Positions 34,641 through 44,074 are shown, counted from the stretch's first letter. The stretch: 64,000 nucleotides of DNA from an uncultured Flavobacteriaceae bacterium (GCA_947497245.1 CANMFO010000009.1:1-64000); one strand, 5' to 3'. Program-made: numbers and translations. Notes: generated by a model from the letters alone, not told the origin.

Positions 34641-37600
34641 TTGAAAAAGTTTCTTTTTTTTCCTGTTTTTCTAGGTAGTTTCCTAAGTGTCCAAGGTCAG
34701 GGTGAGGCGGCCAATTGGTATTTTGGGGTCAATGCGGGCTTGGATTTCAATGGTGGAGCTCCTGTAGCCTTGACCAATGGGCAATTGAATACCATCGAGG
34801 GTTGTTCTTCCATCTCCGATTTTAATGGTAATCTTTTGTTTTATACCGATGGAATTACGGTCTGGAACCGCAATCACACGGTTATGCCCAACGGCACAGG
34901 TCTAAGCGGCCACCCTTCCAGCACACAATCAGGGATTATCGTTCCCTCACCTGCCAGTCCAGATATTTATTATGTTTTTACCGTTGATGAGGCAGGCAAT
35001 GCGAAAGGCCTGCAATACAACATTATTGACCTGACCCAGGATGGAGGTCTAGGGGATGTTATAACCAAGAACGTTTTGCTGGAAACACCCGTTACCGAAA
35101 AGTTGACGGCAATAAGCCATGCCAATGGAACGGATATCTGGGTGGTGGCGCATCGCTATGGCAGCAATGATTTTATATCATATCTGGTGACCGCTACAGG
35201 CGTAAGTGCTTCTCCCGTGGTATCGTCCATAGGGTTCGACTATTTGGTTGATAATGATATTAGGGGCTATATGAAAATATCCCCGGATGGCAGTATGCTT
35301 GCCATCACAGGACATGCATCCAATGATGTGGAACTTTTTCAATTTGACAATGCATCCGGCACCCTTTCCAACCCAATTTCTATAGATAATTATTTTACCA
35401 CCCCTGTGGGATCCTTGTTCAACATCACCTATGGCTTGGAATTTTCTTCCGATAGCAGCAAACTATACGTTTCCAATACAATATTTCACACTATACTTAG
35501 CACTACTTCTTCGATCCATCAGTTTGATCTGGGCAGCTACATCCCAGGGACGGTGACCGGTTCGGGAGCAAAAATCACCCCGGATCAGGTGAACACCATA
35601 GGAGCCCTTCAGCTTGCCATAGACGGTAAAATTTACGTTGCTCAGGATGGACATACTTTTTTAGGGGTCATCGATAGCCCCAACGTACTTGGTGTAGCCA
35701 GTAATTATGTTGAGAACGGTGTTTCCTTGGCCGGAAGGCTCAGCAGTAACGGATTACCACCCTTTATCCAATCTTATTTTGTTGTTGGCCTGCAGGTCAA
35801 TAATTTTTGTTTTGGCGAGGTAACGGAATTTGCTGTCAATACCAATGGGCCGGTGACCAGTATTTCCTGGAATTTTGGGGATGGCAGTTCTTCCAACCTG
35901 GAAACCCCCACCCATACCTATGCCGCTCCAGCAACCTATACCGTCAGTGTAACAGTCTCAACGGTAAACGAGACTAAAACGGAATCCAGGGAGATTATCA
36001 TTTATGAAACCCCTGTGGCCAACGCCACCTCGGATTATGAAATCTGTAGTATGCAACCTACTTTTCAATTTGATCTGTCCACAAAGGATCCAGAGGTTTT
36101 GGGTGGACAGTTGGCCTCAGAGTTCACGGTCACTTATTTTCCTACTCTGGTCGATGCCCAAAACAGTACCAATCATTTGCCGAATTCATATGCCAACACC
36201 AATATAAGGCAAGCCATTTTTGCTCGAATTTCGGACATAAACAACCCCAGTTGCTTCGATACGACTAGTTTTGATCTATTTGTCAAAGAAGCGCCCGTTA
36301 CAAGCACTGTTACCGATTGGACCGTCTGCGATACGGATACCGACGGCCTCTACAATTTTGACCTTTCCCAGAAGGATACGGAAATCTTTAACGGGCAGGA
36401 CACCAGTGTTTTCTCCTTGGCCTATTTCGCCTCCCAGGCCGATGCCGATGCGAACACGAACGCCCTGGGGCCAAGCCATACGAATACGGGCCCATCACAG
36501 CCCATTTTCTACCGGATATACAATACGGCCTACCCCGAGTGTTTCGAGACCGGGAGCTTTCAGATCGAGGTGATCCTGGGTGTCACGGCCCATGCCCCCA
36601 CCGATAGGGAAGTCTGTGATGATGACAATGATGGCTTCCACATTTTTGACCTGTCCCTGGCCGGGCCCGAGATCTTGGGCGGACAAAATCCCGCCAGCAT
36701 CCAGATTTCATACCATGCCACCCAGGCCGATGCCGAAAACGGTACCGACCCGTACGATGCCACGGCATACGCCAATACGACCGCCTATGGCGAAACGGTG
36801 TATATAAGGGCGGAAAACATATCGGACGGCAGTTGCTACGATACGACCTCCTTTGAACTGCGGATCTATGACGCGCCCATGGGGCAAACCGTCGAAAACT
36901 GGCAGGTATGTGATGACGACAATGATGGGTTTTCCACGTTCGACCTTGCCCAAAAGGATGTCGAGGTCCTGGGACCCCAATCCGCGACCGGTTTCAAGGT
37001 CACCTATCACCTGACCGAGGCGGAGGCCCTGGCCGGTACGAGCCCCATCCTGGGCCCGATCACCAATGCGGGGAACCCTCAGGAAATCTTTTATCGCCTG
37101 GAAAGCAATGCCCATGCGCCCTGCTTCTTTACGGACAGCTTTCTACTGGAGGTTTTTGATACCCCGACCGCGAACAATCCGTCGCCGATCGTACTTTGCG
37201 ACATCGATGAAACCGGATTGCGGCAGATCAACCTTTCCGTTAGGGATGCGGAGATCTTGAACGGGCAGGATCCTGCCGTGTACGAAGTGGTCTATTTCCG
37301 AACCGAGGCGGACGCCCTTGCGGATCAAAACCCCTTGCCCAAACAGGACTATCGCAATAGTGCCCCGCTGGAAACCCTGTATGCACGGGTGGAACATCGC
37401 CAACTGGCCAGCTGTTTCAATACCGTGCCGCTCTTGTTGATCATCAACGAACTGCCACAGCCCGACCTGGACACCACCTATGTCATCTGTCCCGACAGCC
37501 CTGAACTCACTATCGATGGGGGTGAATTTGAAAGCTGGTCCTGGAGGGACGAAAACAATTTGGAGGTCGCCACTGGCCGAACCATCGATATTGCCACCCT

Positions 37601-38150
37601 CGGCGATTACAGCCTGACCGTAAGCCGGACACAGCGCGGGGTCACCTGTGAAAAAACGGTCTCCTTTGAGGTGGTGTCCTCGGGTGCCCCTGAAGATTTT
37701 GGCACCGAGGTCCTTGGTTTCTCCGATCAGGTAACGATCGTCGTGGACGCTGTGGGAAATGGTGCGTTCGAGTATTCCGTGGATGGGGAGAACTTTCAGG
37801 ACAGCGATCGGATCACGGTCTTCCCCGGGGCGTACACCGTGTATGTCCGCGACAAGTTTTTGTGCCGGACCCTCTCCAAGGACATCATTGCACTGGGCTA
37901 TCAGAGATTCTTCACGCCCAATGGCGATGGTACCAACGAACATTGGAACATCATCGGGGCCGAAAAATATCCCGAATCCCGGTTGTATATCTACAATCGG
38001 TATGGCAAATTACTGGCTCAAATATTGGCCGGCTCATCCGGCTGGGACGGTACCTATGACGGGATTCGAATGCCCTCTACGGATTATTGGTTCCGCTATG
38101 TATACGATGGAACGAAGGTCTTTTCCGGACATTTTGCATTAAAAAGATAG
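34641..38150 (+). CDS. Large repeat adhesin with T9SS type B sorting tail
   Basis: A 1169-residue secreted protein. The start is TTG, since the signal peptide (MKKFLFFPVFLGSFLSVQGQ when read as Met) begins there. Residues about 20-375 look like a beta-propeller. A PKD domain follows (WNFGDGSSSNLETPTHTY). From about 459 there are five tandem repeats of about 96 residues, each with a VCDxDxDGxxxFDLSxKDxEILxGQ core. An Ig-like segment leads to the C-terminal type B sorting domain (RFFTPNGDGTNEHWNI, LYIYNRYGKLL, WDGTYDG), which routes cargo through type IX secretion. Probably a surface adhesin. Confidence 0.88.
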   Translation: MKKFLFFPVFLGSFLSVQGQGEAANWYFGVNAGLDFNGGAPVALTNGQLNTIEGCSSISDFNGNLLFYTDGITVWNRNHTVMPNGTGLSGHPSSTQSGIIVPSPASPDIYYVFTVDEAGNAKGLQYNIIDLTQDGGLGDVITKNVLLETPVTEKLTAISHANGTDIWVVAHRYGSNDFISYLVTATGVSASPVVSSIGFDYLVDNDIRGYMKISPDGSMLAITGHASNDVELFQFDNASGTLSNPISIDNYFTTPVGSLFNITYGLEFSSDSSKLYVSNTIFHTILSTTSSIHQFDLGSYIPGTVTGSGAKITPDQVNTIGALQLAIDGKIYVAQDGHTFLGVIDSPNVLGVASNYVENGVSLAGRLSSNGLPPFIQSYFVVGLQVNNFCFGEVTEFAVNTNGPVTSISWNFGDGSSSNLETPTHTYAAPATYTVSVTVSTVNETKTESREIIIYETPVANATSDYEICSMQPTFQFDLSTKDPEVLGGQLASEFTVTYFPTLVDAQNSTNHLPNSYANTNIRQAIFARISDINNPSCFDTTSFDLFVKEAPVTSTVTDWTVCDTDTDGLYNFDLSQKDTEIFNGQDTSVFSLAYFASQADADANTNALGPSHTNTGPSQPIFYRIYNTAYPECFETGSFQIEVILGVTAHAPTDREVCDDDNDGFHIFDLSLAGPEILGGQNPASIQISYHATQADAENGTDPYDATAYANTTAYGETVYIRAENISDGSCYDTTSFELRIYDAPMGQTVENWQVCDDDNDGFSTFDLAQKDVEVLGPQSATGFKVTYHLTEAEALAGTSPILGPITNAGNPQEIFYRLESNAHAPCFFTDSFLLEVFDTPTANNPSPIVLCDIDETGLRQINLSVRDAEILNGQDPAVYEVVYFRTEADALADQNPLPKQDYRNSAPLETLYARVEHRQLASCFNTVPLLLIINELPQPDLDTTYVICPDSPELTIDGGEFESWSWRDENNLEVATGRTIDIATLGDYSLTVSRTQRGVTCEKTVSFEVVSSGAPEDFGTEVLGFSDQVTIVVDAVGNGAFEYSVDGENFQDSDRITVFPGAYTVYVRDKFLCRTLSKDIIALGYQRFFTPNGDGTNEHWNIIGAEKYPESRLYIYNRYGKLLAQILAGSSGWDGTYDGIRMPSTDYWFRYVYDGTKVFSGHFALKR
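36015..37458 (+). repeat. Five tandem 96-residue repeats inside the T9SS cargo gene
   Basis: Five consecutive units of about 289 bases code for the motif xxxVCDxDxDGxxxFDLxxKDxEILxGQ, a YHxTxADA-type segment, and a closing CFxTxSFxLxV strand. The units have diverged, so the repetition is clear at the protein level rather than as exact DNA copies. Each unit probably forms an Ig-like module with a disulfide. Confidence 0.7.
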
Positions 38151-38301
38151 TTTGGAAAAGGTTTTCCTAGACGGTTCATCTTTGGAAGACTTTTAGTCAG
38201 GCGGTCTTTTTTCGCTGGGACGAGAACAAATCTTTAAAAACCCACATTTTAATGAACAACAATATGTAAAAAAATACGTTATTGTTTGTAAGAATCTTAA
38301 T

Positions 38302-39018
38302 ATGAAACCTACATTTTGCACCTTGCTTTTGGCAGCTGTGTTGTTTGCCTGCGCTCCTTTAAAACGAACCACTCCCAGTGAACGCCTTACGCCATACCTT
38401 GGAATGATAGGCAAGCTGCAGAAATCACTGTTGGATAACCACTTCGAGCAAATTGGAAAGCCCCAAATTGAACAAGGGATAGCACTTTCAGTAAGGCAAA
38501 TCCCCTTTGATAAGTCCAAATACAAGGCCTATCTGGCCCATACCACGGGAAAAGGAAGGGCAACCAGCCTGACCTATAATGATTCTCTTCCGGTAAAGCC
38601 CAAATACCTATGCCTAGAGCTTGCCGATCGGATTGCCCTGCGGTCCCAATTGAACTCCGAAAGCAACATTATGGTGCGTTCTTATCTGTCCAAAGAGGAT
38701 AATTTCCAAATCGTTTCCAAAATAGCATTTGTCACCAATGCGGAAAATACAGATCGCTTGCTAAGATCACAGGGTGTTTTTCTGTCCGAATCCAACAACG
38801 GTATATTGGAAATTACCATTGGCGAAAACAAAGGAGGTAGATTGTACTTCTCCGAGTTGGAGATCTTTGATTACCAGGTATCCGGATTCTGTTGGGAACA
38901 GGATCAATACGGCAAGGAACGGATAGCCGCCATTTCATTGAATGGGGAATCCTGTCCTAAGGGAACCGATAAAAATGTCCAAAAACTGGATCAGACCAAA
39001 TCCTACTTAAAATTATAA
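38302..39018 (+). CDS. Lipoprotein of unknown function
   Basis: A 238-residue protein with a lipoprotein signal (LLAAVLFAC, lipid Cys about residue 15). The mature part is soluble-looking, rich in mixed charges, and shows no recognised domain. It stops 2 bases before the next lipoprotein gene and leads the run that continues into the second secretion-machine operon, so it may be an accessory factor of that machine (inference). Not recognised otherwise. Confidence 0.65.
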   Translation: MKPTFCTLLLAAVLFACAPLKRTTPSERLTPYLGMIGKLQKSLLDNHFEQIGKPQIEQGIALSVRQIPFDKSKYKAYLAHTTGKGRATSLTYNDSLPVKPKYLCLELADRIALRSQLNSESNIMVRSYLSKEDNFQIVSKIAFVTNAENTDRLLRSQGVFLSESNNGILEITIGENKGGRLYFSELEIFDYQVSGFCWEQDQYGKERIAAISLNGESCPKGTDKNVQKLDQTKSYLKL

Positions 39019-39020
39019 CA

Positions 39021-39413
39021 ATGCAAACCTTAAAAACACTTCTGGGAACCTCAATCGTGATTTTCCTTGGCAGCTGCGAGGACATTTTGGAAGTACCTGA
39101 TATTTCAAATGAAAGTACTGAAATCATAGCTCCCAAGGATGGCACCACCGTGGGAAGCGATACTGTGAATTTCACCTGGAACGAGGTTTTTGAAGCGGAA
39201 GCCTACGCCGTTCAGATTGCGACCCCCAGTTTTGTTGATGCCGCTCAAATTGTCCTGGACAGCGTAATCGTGGTCGACAGCACCTTTACCGGTACAAAAC
39301 TTAAGATAAAACTGGACAATAGTGGTTACGAATGGAGGGTAAAGGCCATGAACAGTGCCTATGAAACACCGTATTCGAACAGTACGTTCACGGTAAACAG
39401 CACAAACCAATGA
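39021..39413 (+). CDS. Lipoprotein with a fibronectin-like domain
   Basis: A 130-residue protein with lipobox LGSC (Cys about residue 19). The mature part is one beta-sandwich of fibronectin type III or related fold: IIAPKDGTTVGSDTVNFTWNEVFEAEAYAVQIA, a central strand set, then YEWRVKAMNSAYETPYSNSTFTV. The pattern matches the SusE/carbohydrate-binding type of FnIII modules, but there is no direct sign of a glycan ligand. It lies between a lipoprotein and the GspC-like gene in one run. Confidence 0.65.
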   Translation: MQTLKTLLGTSIVIFLGSCEDILEVPDISNESTEIIAPKDGTTVGSDTVNFTWNEVFEAEAYAVQIATPSFVDAAQIVLDSVIVVDSTFTGTKLKIKLDNSGYEWRVKAMNSAYETPYSNSTFTVNSTNQ

Positions 39414-39417
39414 TGTA

Positions 39418-39885
39418 GTGAAGAAGAACCATAGGACATATCTGCTTTTGCTATTGGTACTGGTGGTCTGGGGGATTCTGGGATTTAGGATCGTAAAGAC
39501 GGTAAGCCCCTCCACCAAGGGAACCGTACCCTTGGTACATGCCGAAAAGTTTGTGCCAACCCCCATCAAAAAAAGGGACAGCTTCGCGCTTAATGCCAAT
39601 TATCGGGACCCTTTTCTCGGGACTTTTCCCAAAACCGAAAAACCAAAGAAAGTAAGGGTAACCGTTGCCCAAAAAGAGATCTTGCCGGATAAGAACATTT
39701 CCTATACCGGTTTTATCACAGAGAATGGTTCGAGAAAAAAAATCTTTTTTTTAACGGTGGATGGAATGCAACAGATATTCTCTGAAAATGACGTGCTCCA
39801 AGGGGTGGAGTTATTGTCTGGTGATGGAAAAAAAGTGCAGGTGCATTATAACGGAAAAACCAAAAAAATTCCCCTGAGCCAATGA
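39418..39885 (+). CDS. GspC/PilP-like pilus or secretion protein
   Basis: A 155-residue bitopic protein. The start is GTG, read just after the previous stop. One membrane helix (about residues 7-25) is followed by a disordered linker with the YRDPFLG segment typical of PilP and GspC, then a small beta domain (DKNISYTGFITENGSRKKIFFLTVDG, ENDVLQGVELLSGDGKKVQVHYNGK), like the homology region that docks on the secretin. It overlaps the next gene by 4 bases. The call rests on architecture, the DPF motif and operon context. Confidence 0.7.
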   Translation: MKKNHRTYLLLLLVLVVWGILGFRIVKTVSPSTKGTVPLVHAEKFVPTPIKKRDSFALNANYRDPFLGTFPKTEKPKKVRVTVAQKEILPDKNISYTGFITENGSRKKIFFLTVDGMQQIFSENDVLQGVELLSGDGKKVQVHYNGKTKKIPLSQ

Positions 39886-41147
39886 AGTGGTCCGTCAAAA
39901 TACAGGCTGGAGCACTTCAATTTGTTCTTTTTATAGGGGCAGTTATTGCCGTTTTGATAATGGCCTTTTTGCTGATTGCCCACACTCACAGTTTTTTTGA
40001 TAAAAAAACTGGGCTGACCGTCAGTGTAATTCAGGAAGCTGACAATGGGCTTGCCTATGCTCTTCAAAAGAATATGCCATCAAATGGTGTCCTTGAAATG
40101 ACCGCAATGGAACAGCGGGATATCACTGTAAAAGTAGAAAAAGGCTATTGGGGTATCTTTGAAAAATATACTTCCAGCGCCAAACAGGGTGCCATTGGAT
40201 TTTCCAAGACCGCTCTGGTCGGGGGACACCACTCAAAAGGGATTTCTGCTTTGTACTTAAGGGATAGGCAGCGTCCTTTGATTCTTGCTGGGGACGCCAA
40301 GATTGTAGGAAATGCCTTTTTACCACCACAAGGGGTTCGCATGGGTAATGTTTCCGGCAATTCGTACGTGCATCACAGACTTATTTTCGGAAGGGAATTG
40401 GCGAGTACCTCTTCCTTGCCGTCCATACGGGAAGAAAGTTTGCAACAAATCGAAAAACTGATCAGTGGTCATTCGAATGGAGAAGATAGGATTTCCCTCA
40501 AACCCGATAGCGTTCTGAAAAATTCCTTTGAAAACCCCACCTACATCATTAGAGGCGAAATTCTGCATTTGGATGGGGTTTCCCTGACCGGAAATATAAT
40601 GATTGTGGCCACGAGGAAAATCACGGTCGAATCTTCGGCACAATTGAGGGACGTGGTACTGGTGGCCCCAGAAATTGTTATCAAAGACTGGGTAAAGGGA
40701 GTGTTTCAAGCAATCGCCAGCATACGAATATCGGTTGGTAGAAACTGTGAGTTAAACTACCCTACTGCCCTCGTAGTACAGGATAAACAACCCGAAAACA
40801 AGATTGAAAATAAGGAAAACTCGCAGCTTTTCATCGATTCGGATTCCGTGGTCAATGGGTTGGTCGTGTACCTGGATAACACCGAAAAACAGCGCTACAA
40901 CCCCCAAATCAAGATTTCGGATAACACAAGCGTAAGGGGGGAAGTCTATTGTACAGAAAACCTGGAGCTTAGGGGTTCTGTAATTGGCGGTGTGTACACT
41001 GATGCGTTCATCACCCTAGAAAATGGGAGTACGTACCAAAACCATTTGTACAACGGCAGAATTAATAGCGAGGCGCTGCCATCGGCCTATGCTGGGCTCT
41101 CCCCTGATGGGGAACAACAAAAAAAAGTAATGAAATGGTTGTACTAA
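39882..41147 (+). CDS. PilX-like protein with bactofilin-like beta-helix region
   Basis: A 421-residue bitopic protein with one N-terminal membrane helix (about 12-33) but no canonical pilin leader. The C-terminal half is a series of short strand repeats (ILHLDGVSLTGNIMIVATRKITVESSAQLRDVVLVAPEIVIKD, ISDNTSVRGEVYCTENLELRGSVIGGV), which suggests a beta-helix similar to bactofilins. It lies in the middle of the secretion operon, between the GspC-like and pseudopilin genes, where minor-pilin or GspK/PilX-type proteins normally sit. It overlaps both neighbours. The role is uncertain. Confidence 0.55.
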   Translation: MKWSVKIQAGALQFVLFIGAVIAVLIMAFLLIAHTHSFFDKKTGLTVSVIQEADNGLAYALQKNMPSNGVLEMTAMEQRDITVKVEKGYWGIFEKYTSSAKQGAIGFSKTALVGGHHSKGISALYLRDRQRPLILAGDAKIVGNAFLPPQGVRMGNVSGNSYVHHRLIFGRELASTSSLPSIREESLQQIEKLISGHSNGEDRISLKPDSVLKNSFENPTYIIRGEILHLDGVSLTGNIMIVATRKITVESSAQLRDVVLVAPEIVIKDWVKGVFQAIASIRISVGRNCELNYPTALVVQDKQPENKIENKENSQLFIDSDSVVNGLVVYLDNTEKQRYNPQIKISDNTSVRGEVYCTENLELRGSVIGGVYTDAFITLENGSTYQNHLYNGRINSEALPSAYAGLSPDGEQQKKVMKWLY

Positions 41148-41470
41148 GCCGAATAAAAAGTTCGACACTGATGGAAACCTTGGTGGCTACCGTGTTGATT
41201 GTAATCATTTTTACGGTGTCAAGCCTATTGTTGAACGCTATGCTCTCCAATAACCTGAAGGGTAGGGACCATCATATCACCGAACGTCTGAACCAACTGT
41301 ATTATAAATACCAACACCAGAGCTTAATGCTACCCTATTTTGAAAGTTCTGAAGGTTGGGAATTCTCGGTCACTACCGAAATAAGGGAAGGCATTCTTTT
41401 GGTGATATTGAAGGCGGAGAATCCATTGATCAACAAATCATACTCCAAAACGGCAACGGATGGATTATAG
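41135..41470 (+). CDS. Minor pseudopilin (GspI-like)
   Basis: A 111-residue protein. A short basic leader (VVLSRIK) precedes the pilin helix STLMETLVATVLIVIIF. The Glu lies at +5 if cleavage follows the first Ser, so the -1 residue is not Gly. The C-terminal part is short. It overlaps the preceding gene by 13 bases and the next by 11, giving a tightly coupled operon. The GspI assignment follows the order in type II operons and is approximate. Confidence 0.65.
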   Translation: MVVLSRIKSSTLMETLVATVLIVIIFTVSSLLLNAMLSNNLKGRDHHITERLNQLYYKYQHQSLMLPYFESSEGWEFSVTTEIREGILLVILKAENPLINKSYSKTATDGL

Positions 41471-41930
41471 GCCTAAGAAAATACAAGCTTTCACCTTGAG
41501 TGAAATGATTGTGACCCTAGCCATTACGACCATCGTAGTGGGCATGGCCTTTTCCGTACTGGGCCTGGTGCAAAAACAAATGGGGAACATCGAGGAGATC
41601 TATGGGGTAAAGCTCGAGGCCAACAAGCTGAGGCAGTCCCTTTGGGCAGATTTCAATCGGTATTCCCATGCGTACTACGACCAGAAAGAAGAACGATTGT
41701 ACCTCAGCAACGAGTTGGGGACCAAATATTACGCCATCGTCGACGAACGGTTCGTCACGGAGAAAGACACCTTCCATATTGCCCTGCAATCATGGAAATT
41801 TTATTTCAACAATGCGACCCGGTCCTCCGGAGAGATCGACGCCATTGAACTGAAAACGAGCAAGGAAACAGGCCACCAGCACATTTTTGTGTATAAGAAC
41901 AACGCCGCGGCCACCTATTTGAACCAATGA
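41460..41930 (+). CDS. Minor pseudopilin (GspJ-like)
   Basis: A 156-residue protein with a clear class III-type processing site: MDYRPKKIQA followed by FTLSEMIVTLAITTIV, with Phe at +1 and Glu at +5. The remainder is a beta-rich head (YLSNELGTKYYAIVDERFV). Order in the operon and size suggest a GspJ/PilW-like minor pilin that caps or initiates the pseudopilus. It is coupled to gspF by a 4-base overlap. Confidence 0.72.
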   Translation: MDYRPKKIQAFTLSEMIVTLAITTIVVGMAFSVLGLVQKQMGNIEEIYGVKLEANKLRQSLWADFNRYSHAYYDQKEERLYLSNELGTKYYAIVDERFVTEKDTFHIALQSWKFYFNNATRSSGEIDAIELKTSKETGHQHIFVYKNNAAATYLNQ

Positions 41931-43066
41931 GCATGGGATTTAAACTAGAACATACCCTGGACGATAAGAAGGTCCGTTCCGAAAAGGATTGGCTCTCGAA
42001 CCTGCTCCAAAAAGAGGTGACCCTTTTTGGAAAACCCTTTGGGAACAAAAAGAAGGAAGACCTGTATTCCGAATTGGGGGTACTGCTGAAAGCGGGCATT
42101 TCCTTAAAGGAGGCCCTGTCGCTGATACAGGACAACCAAAAGAAGGAAAAATCCAGGGTATTTTACGGGGACATGGCCGATGCCCTGGTGTCCGGAAAGA
42201 GTTTCTTTGAAGTGCTCCGGGAAAGGCCGGAGTTCTCGGAATACGAATATTACTCCGTAAAGATCGGCGAGGAGACCGGGACCTTGACCAGGATCGTGGA
42301 GGAACTGGGCAAGTTCTACGAAAGAAAGAACGAGCAACGCCGGGGCCTGATGAATGCCCTGACCTATCCCGTCATCATTTTGTTGACGGCCGTGCTCGTA
42401 GTGGTTTTTATGCTGCGAATGGTCGTGCCCATGTTCGAGGATATTTTTAAACAGAACGGGGTAGACCTGCCCGGCATCACAAAGATGATCATCGGGGCCT
42501 CCAATTTTATAAGGGACTATGGCTGGTTGGTGCTCCTGGCCTTGCTGTCGCTGGTGGTGCTCCGGAAGGCGGTCGCCAAAAAGGAATGGTACAGGAAAGG
42601 GAAGGATCGATTTCTGACCACAATACCGTACCTGGGAAATTTCATCGGTTCGGTATACCTGGCACAGTTCACCCAGGCCGTCGCCTTGCTGACCTCTTCG
42701 AAAGTGCCCATGTTGAACAGCATCCAACTGGTGAGGAAGATGATTGATTTTTACCCCCTGAACGAGGCCCTCGAAAAGGTCGAAAAAGGGGTCATGGCAG
42801 GGAGCAGCCTACACCAAAGTATGGCGGGCAACAAGATATTCGACAACAAAATGGTGTCGCTCGTCAAAGTGGCCGAAGAGACCAACCAGACCGAGTATGT
42901 TTTCGAACGCCTGAACCAACAGTACGCCATTGAGGTGCAGCAGAAATCCAAGTTGTTGTCCACCTTGATGGAACCCCTGATCATTGTCATCATCGGCATC
43001 TTTGTCGGGGTGATCTTGGTGTCGATGTACCTACCGATGTTCAAGTTGAGCAGTGTGGTGGGCTAG
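41927..43066 (+). CDS. gspF: Inner-membrane platform protein (GspF/PilC)
   Basis: A 379-residue polytopic protein with two T2SSF domains (about residues 50-170 and 250-375) and three membrane helices (about 145-165, 198-215 and 350-370). Typical features are LYSELGVLLKAGISLKEALSLI, the EETGTLTRIVEELGKFYE stretch, and the repeat QFTQAVALLTSSKVPMLNSIQLV. It anchors the assembly ATPase in pilus or type II systems. The gene ends the second half of the apparatus. The ATPase GspE and the secretin are encoded about 27 kb away in the first half. Confidence 0.92.
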   Translation: MSMGFKLEHTLDDKKVRSEKDWLSNLLQKEVTLFGKPFGNKKKEDLYSELGVLLKAGISLKEALSLIQDNQKKEKSRVFYGDMADALVSGKSFFEVLRERPEFSEYEYYSVKIGEETGTLTRIVEELGKFYERKNEQRRGLMNALTYPVIILLTAVLVVVFMLRMVVPMFEDIFKQNGVDLPGITKMIIGASNFIRDYGWLVLLALLSLVVLRKAVAKKEWYRKGKDRFLTTIPYLGNFIGSVYLAQFTQAVALLTSSKVPMLNSIQLVRKMIDFYPLNEALEKVEKGVMAGSSLHQSMAGNKIFDNKMVSLVKVAEETNQTEYVFERLNQQYAIEVQQKSKLLSTLMEPLIIVIIGIFVGVILVSMYLPMFKLSSVVG

Positions 43067-43111
43067 GCGATCGAACTATGGGTCCGAACAAGGACTGCCG
43101 CTCTTCCTCGG

Positions 43112-44074
43112 CTATGAACCAGGGTCTTTATGGCTATGGTCCCAAGCTTCATCGACCATCCTTTTCAAATCGTATTGGGGCCGCCAGCCGAGTAGAAACT
43201 TGGCCTTGGAATTATCGAGCCAGGTGGAATGGTAAGGGGTTTTTACTTCCAGGGTCGGAAGGTTCTGCGATTCATTTAAATAGGCGCCCAATTTTCCGTA
43301 ATCGATGGGCTCGTCCATGGCGATGTTGAAAAGCTCCTGTTTTGCCCTGGGATGGTCCAGCGCCTGCAAAATGGCATCAACAAGATCTTCCACATGCACG
43401 AAATTTCGTTTTATCGGCAGGCCATCGGAATCGAGCATGATGGGAATCGTACCCTTTTCGGCATGTTCATCCGCTTTTTCGGCTTTGAACGCATCGCGCC
43501 AAACGGGCACGCCAAACGCATTTCGAGCAAAGGAAAGATGAAGTTTAAGGTCGTCCCCGGCCATGATCCAAGGTGCGCGGAGACAACAGCCATTTAGGTC
43601 ATATTGAACATAATATTGTTGGACCATAACCTCCTCCAACACCTTTGACAGTGGATAACACCCGGGATAGGCGCTGTGCTCCTGGGTTTCCGTGACCGGG
43701 ATTTTATGAGGATAAAAGAAGTGCCCCATACCGGCGTCGCCGCCGATTAAAATGAACTGCTTGAATACCGGACTTTCCCGGCAGGCTTCCAAAAGCCAGA
43801 ACAGTCCCTTGATGGACACATCCATTATGGTATCGGGATCTTCCTTGCTCGTGGCCAGGTGCAGGACATGGGTAACACCTTTTACCGCCTTGCGGACATC
43901 TTTACTTTGGTCAATCGACCCGTAAACGGCTTCCAATCTTTTGTGGGTTTCTACCCTCTGCCTATGGCAAAAGGCCCGTACCACAAATTGATCGTATCGG
44001 GGATCCTTCAGGAATTTTTTGATAAAAACCCTTCCTACCTTGCCTGTGGCTCCGGTAACCAAAATTCGGTCCAT
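43112..44074 (-). CDS. NAD-dependent epimerase/dehydratase (SDR)
   Basis: About 320 residues with an extended SDR fold. The nucleotide-binding motif GATGKVG lies at the N-terminus, and the YxxxK catalytic pair appears in PGCYPLSKVLEEV. The start is set at Met 44074, directly before RILVTGATG; the longer open frame upstream adds twelve residues without features. It probably epimerises or dehydrates a nucleotide sugar or related polyol, but no specific substrate is evident. It points toward the secretion operon and is convergent with it, next to a sugar-metabolism block. Confidence 0.8.
   Translation of the reverse strand: MDRILVTGATGKVGRVFIKKFLKDPRYDQFVVRAFCHRQRVETHKRLEAVYGSIDQSKDVRKAVKGVTHVLHLATSKEDPDTIMDVSIKGLFWLLEACRESPVFKQFILIGGDAGMGHFFYPHKIPVTETQEHSAYPGCYPLSKVLEEVMVQQYYVQYDLNGCCLRAPWIMAGDDLKLHLSFARNAFGVPVWRDAFKAEKADEHAEKGTIPIMLDSDGLPIKRNFVHVEDLVDAILQALDHPRAKQELFNIAMDEPIDYGKLGAYLNESQNLPTLEVKTPYHSTWLDNSKAKFLLGWRPQYDLKRMVDEAWDHSHKDPGS

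Noticed and set aside
38188-38214. Weak hairpin after the T9SS cargo gene (AAGAC/GTCTT with T run)
   Set aside because: The stem is only about 5 bp and the loop is long, so it is not strong enough to call a terminator.
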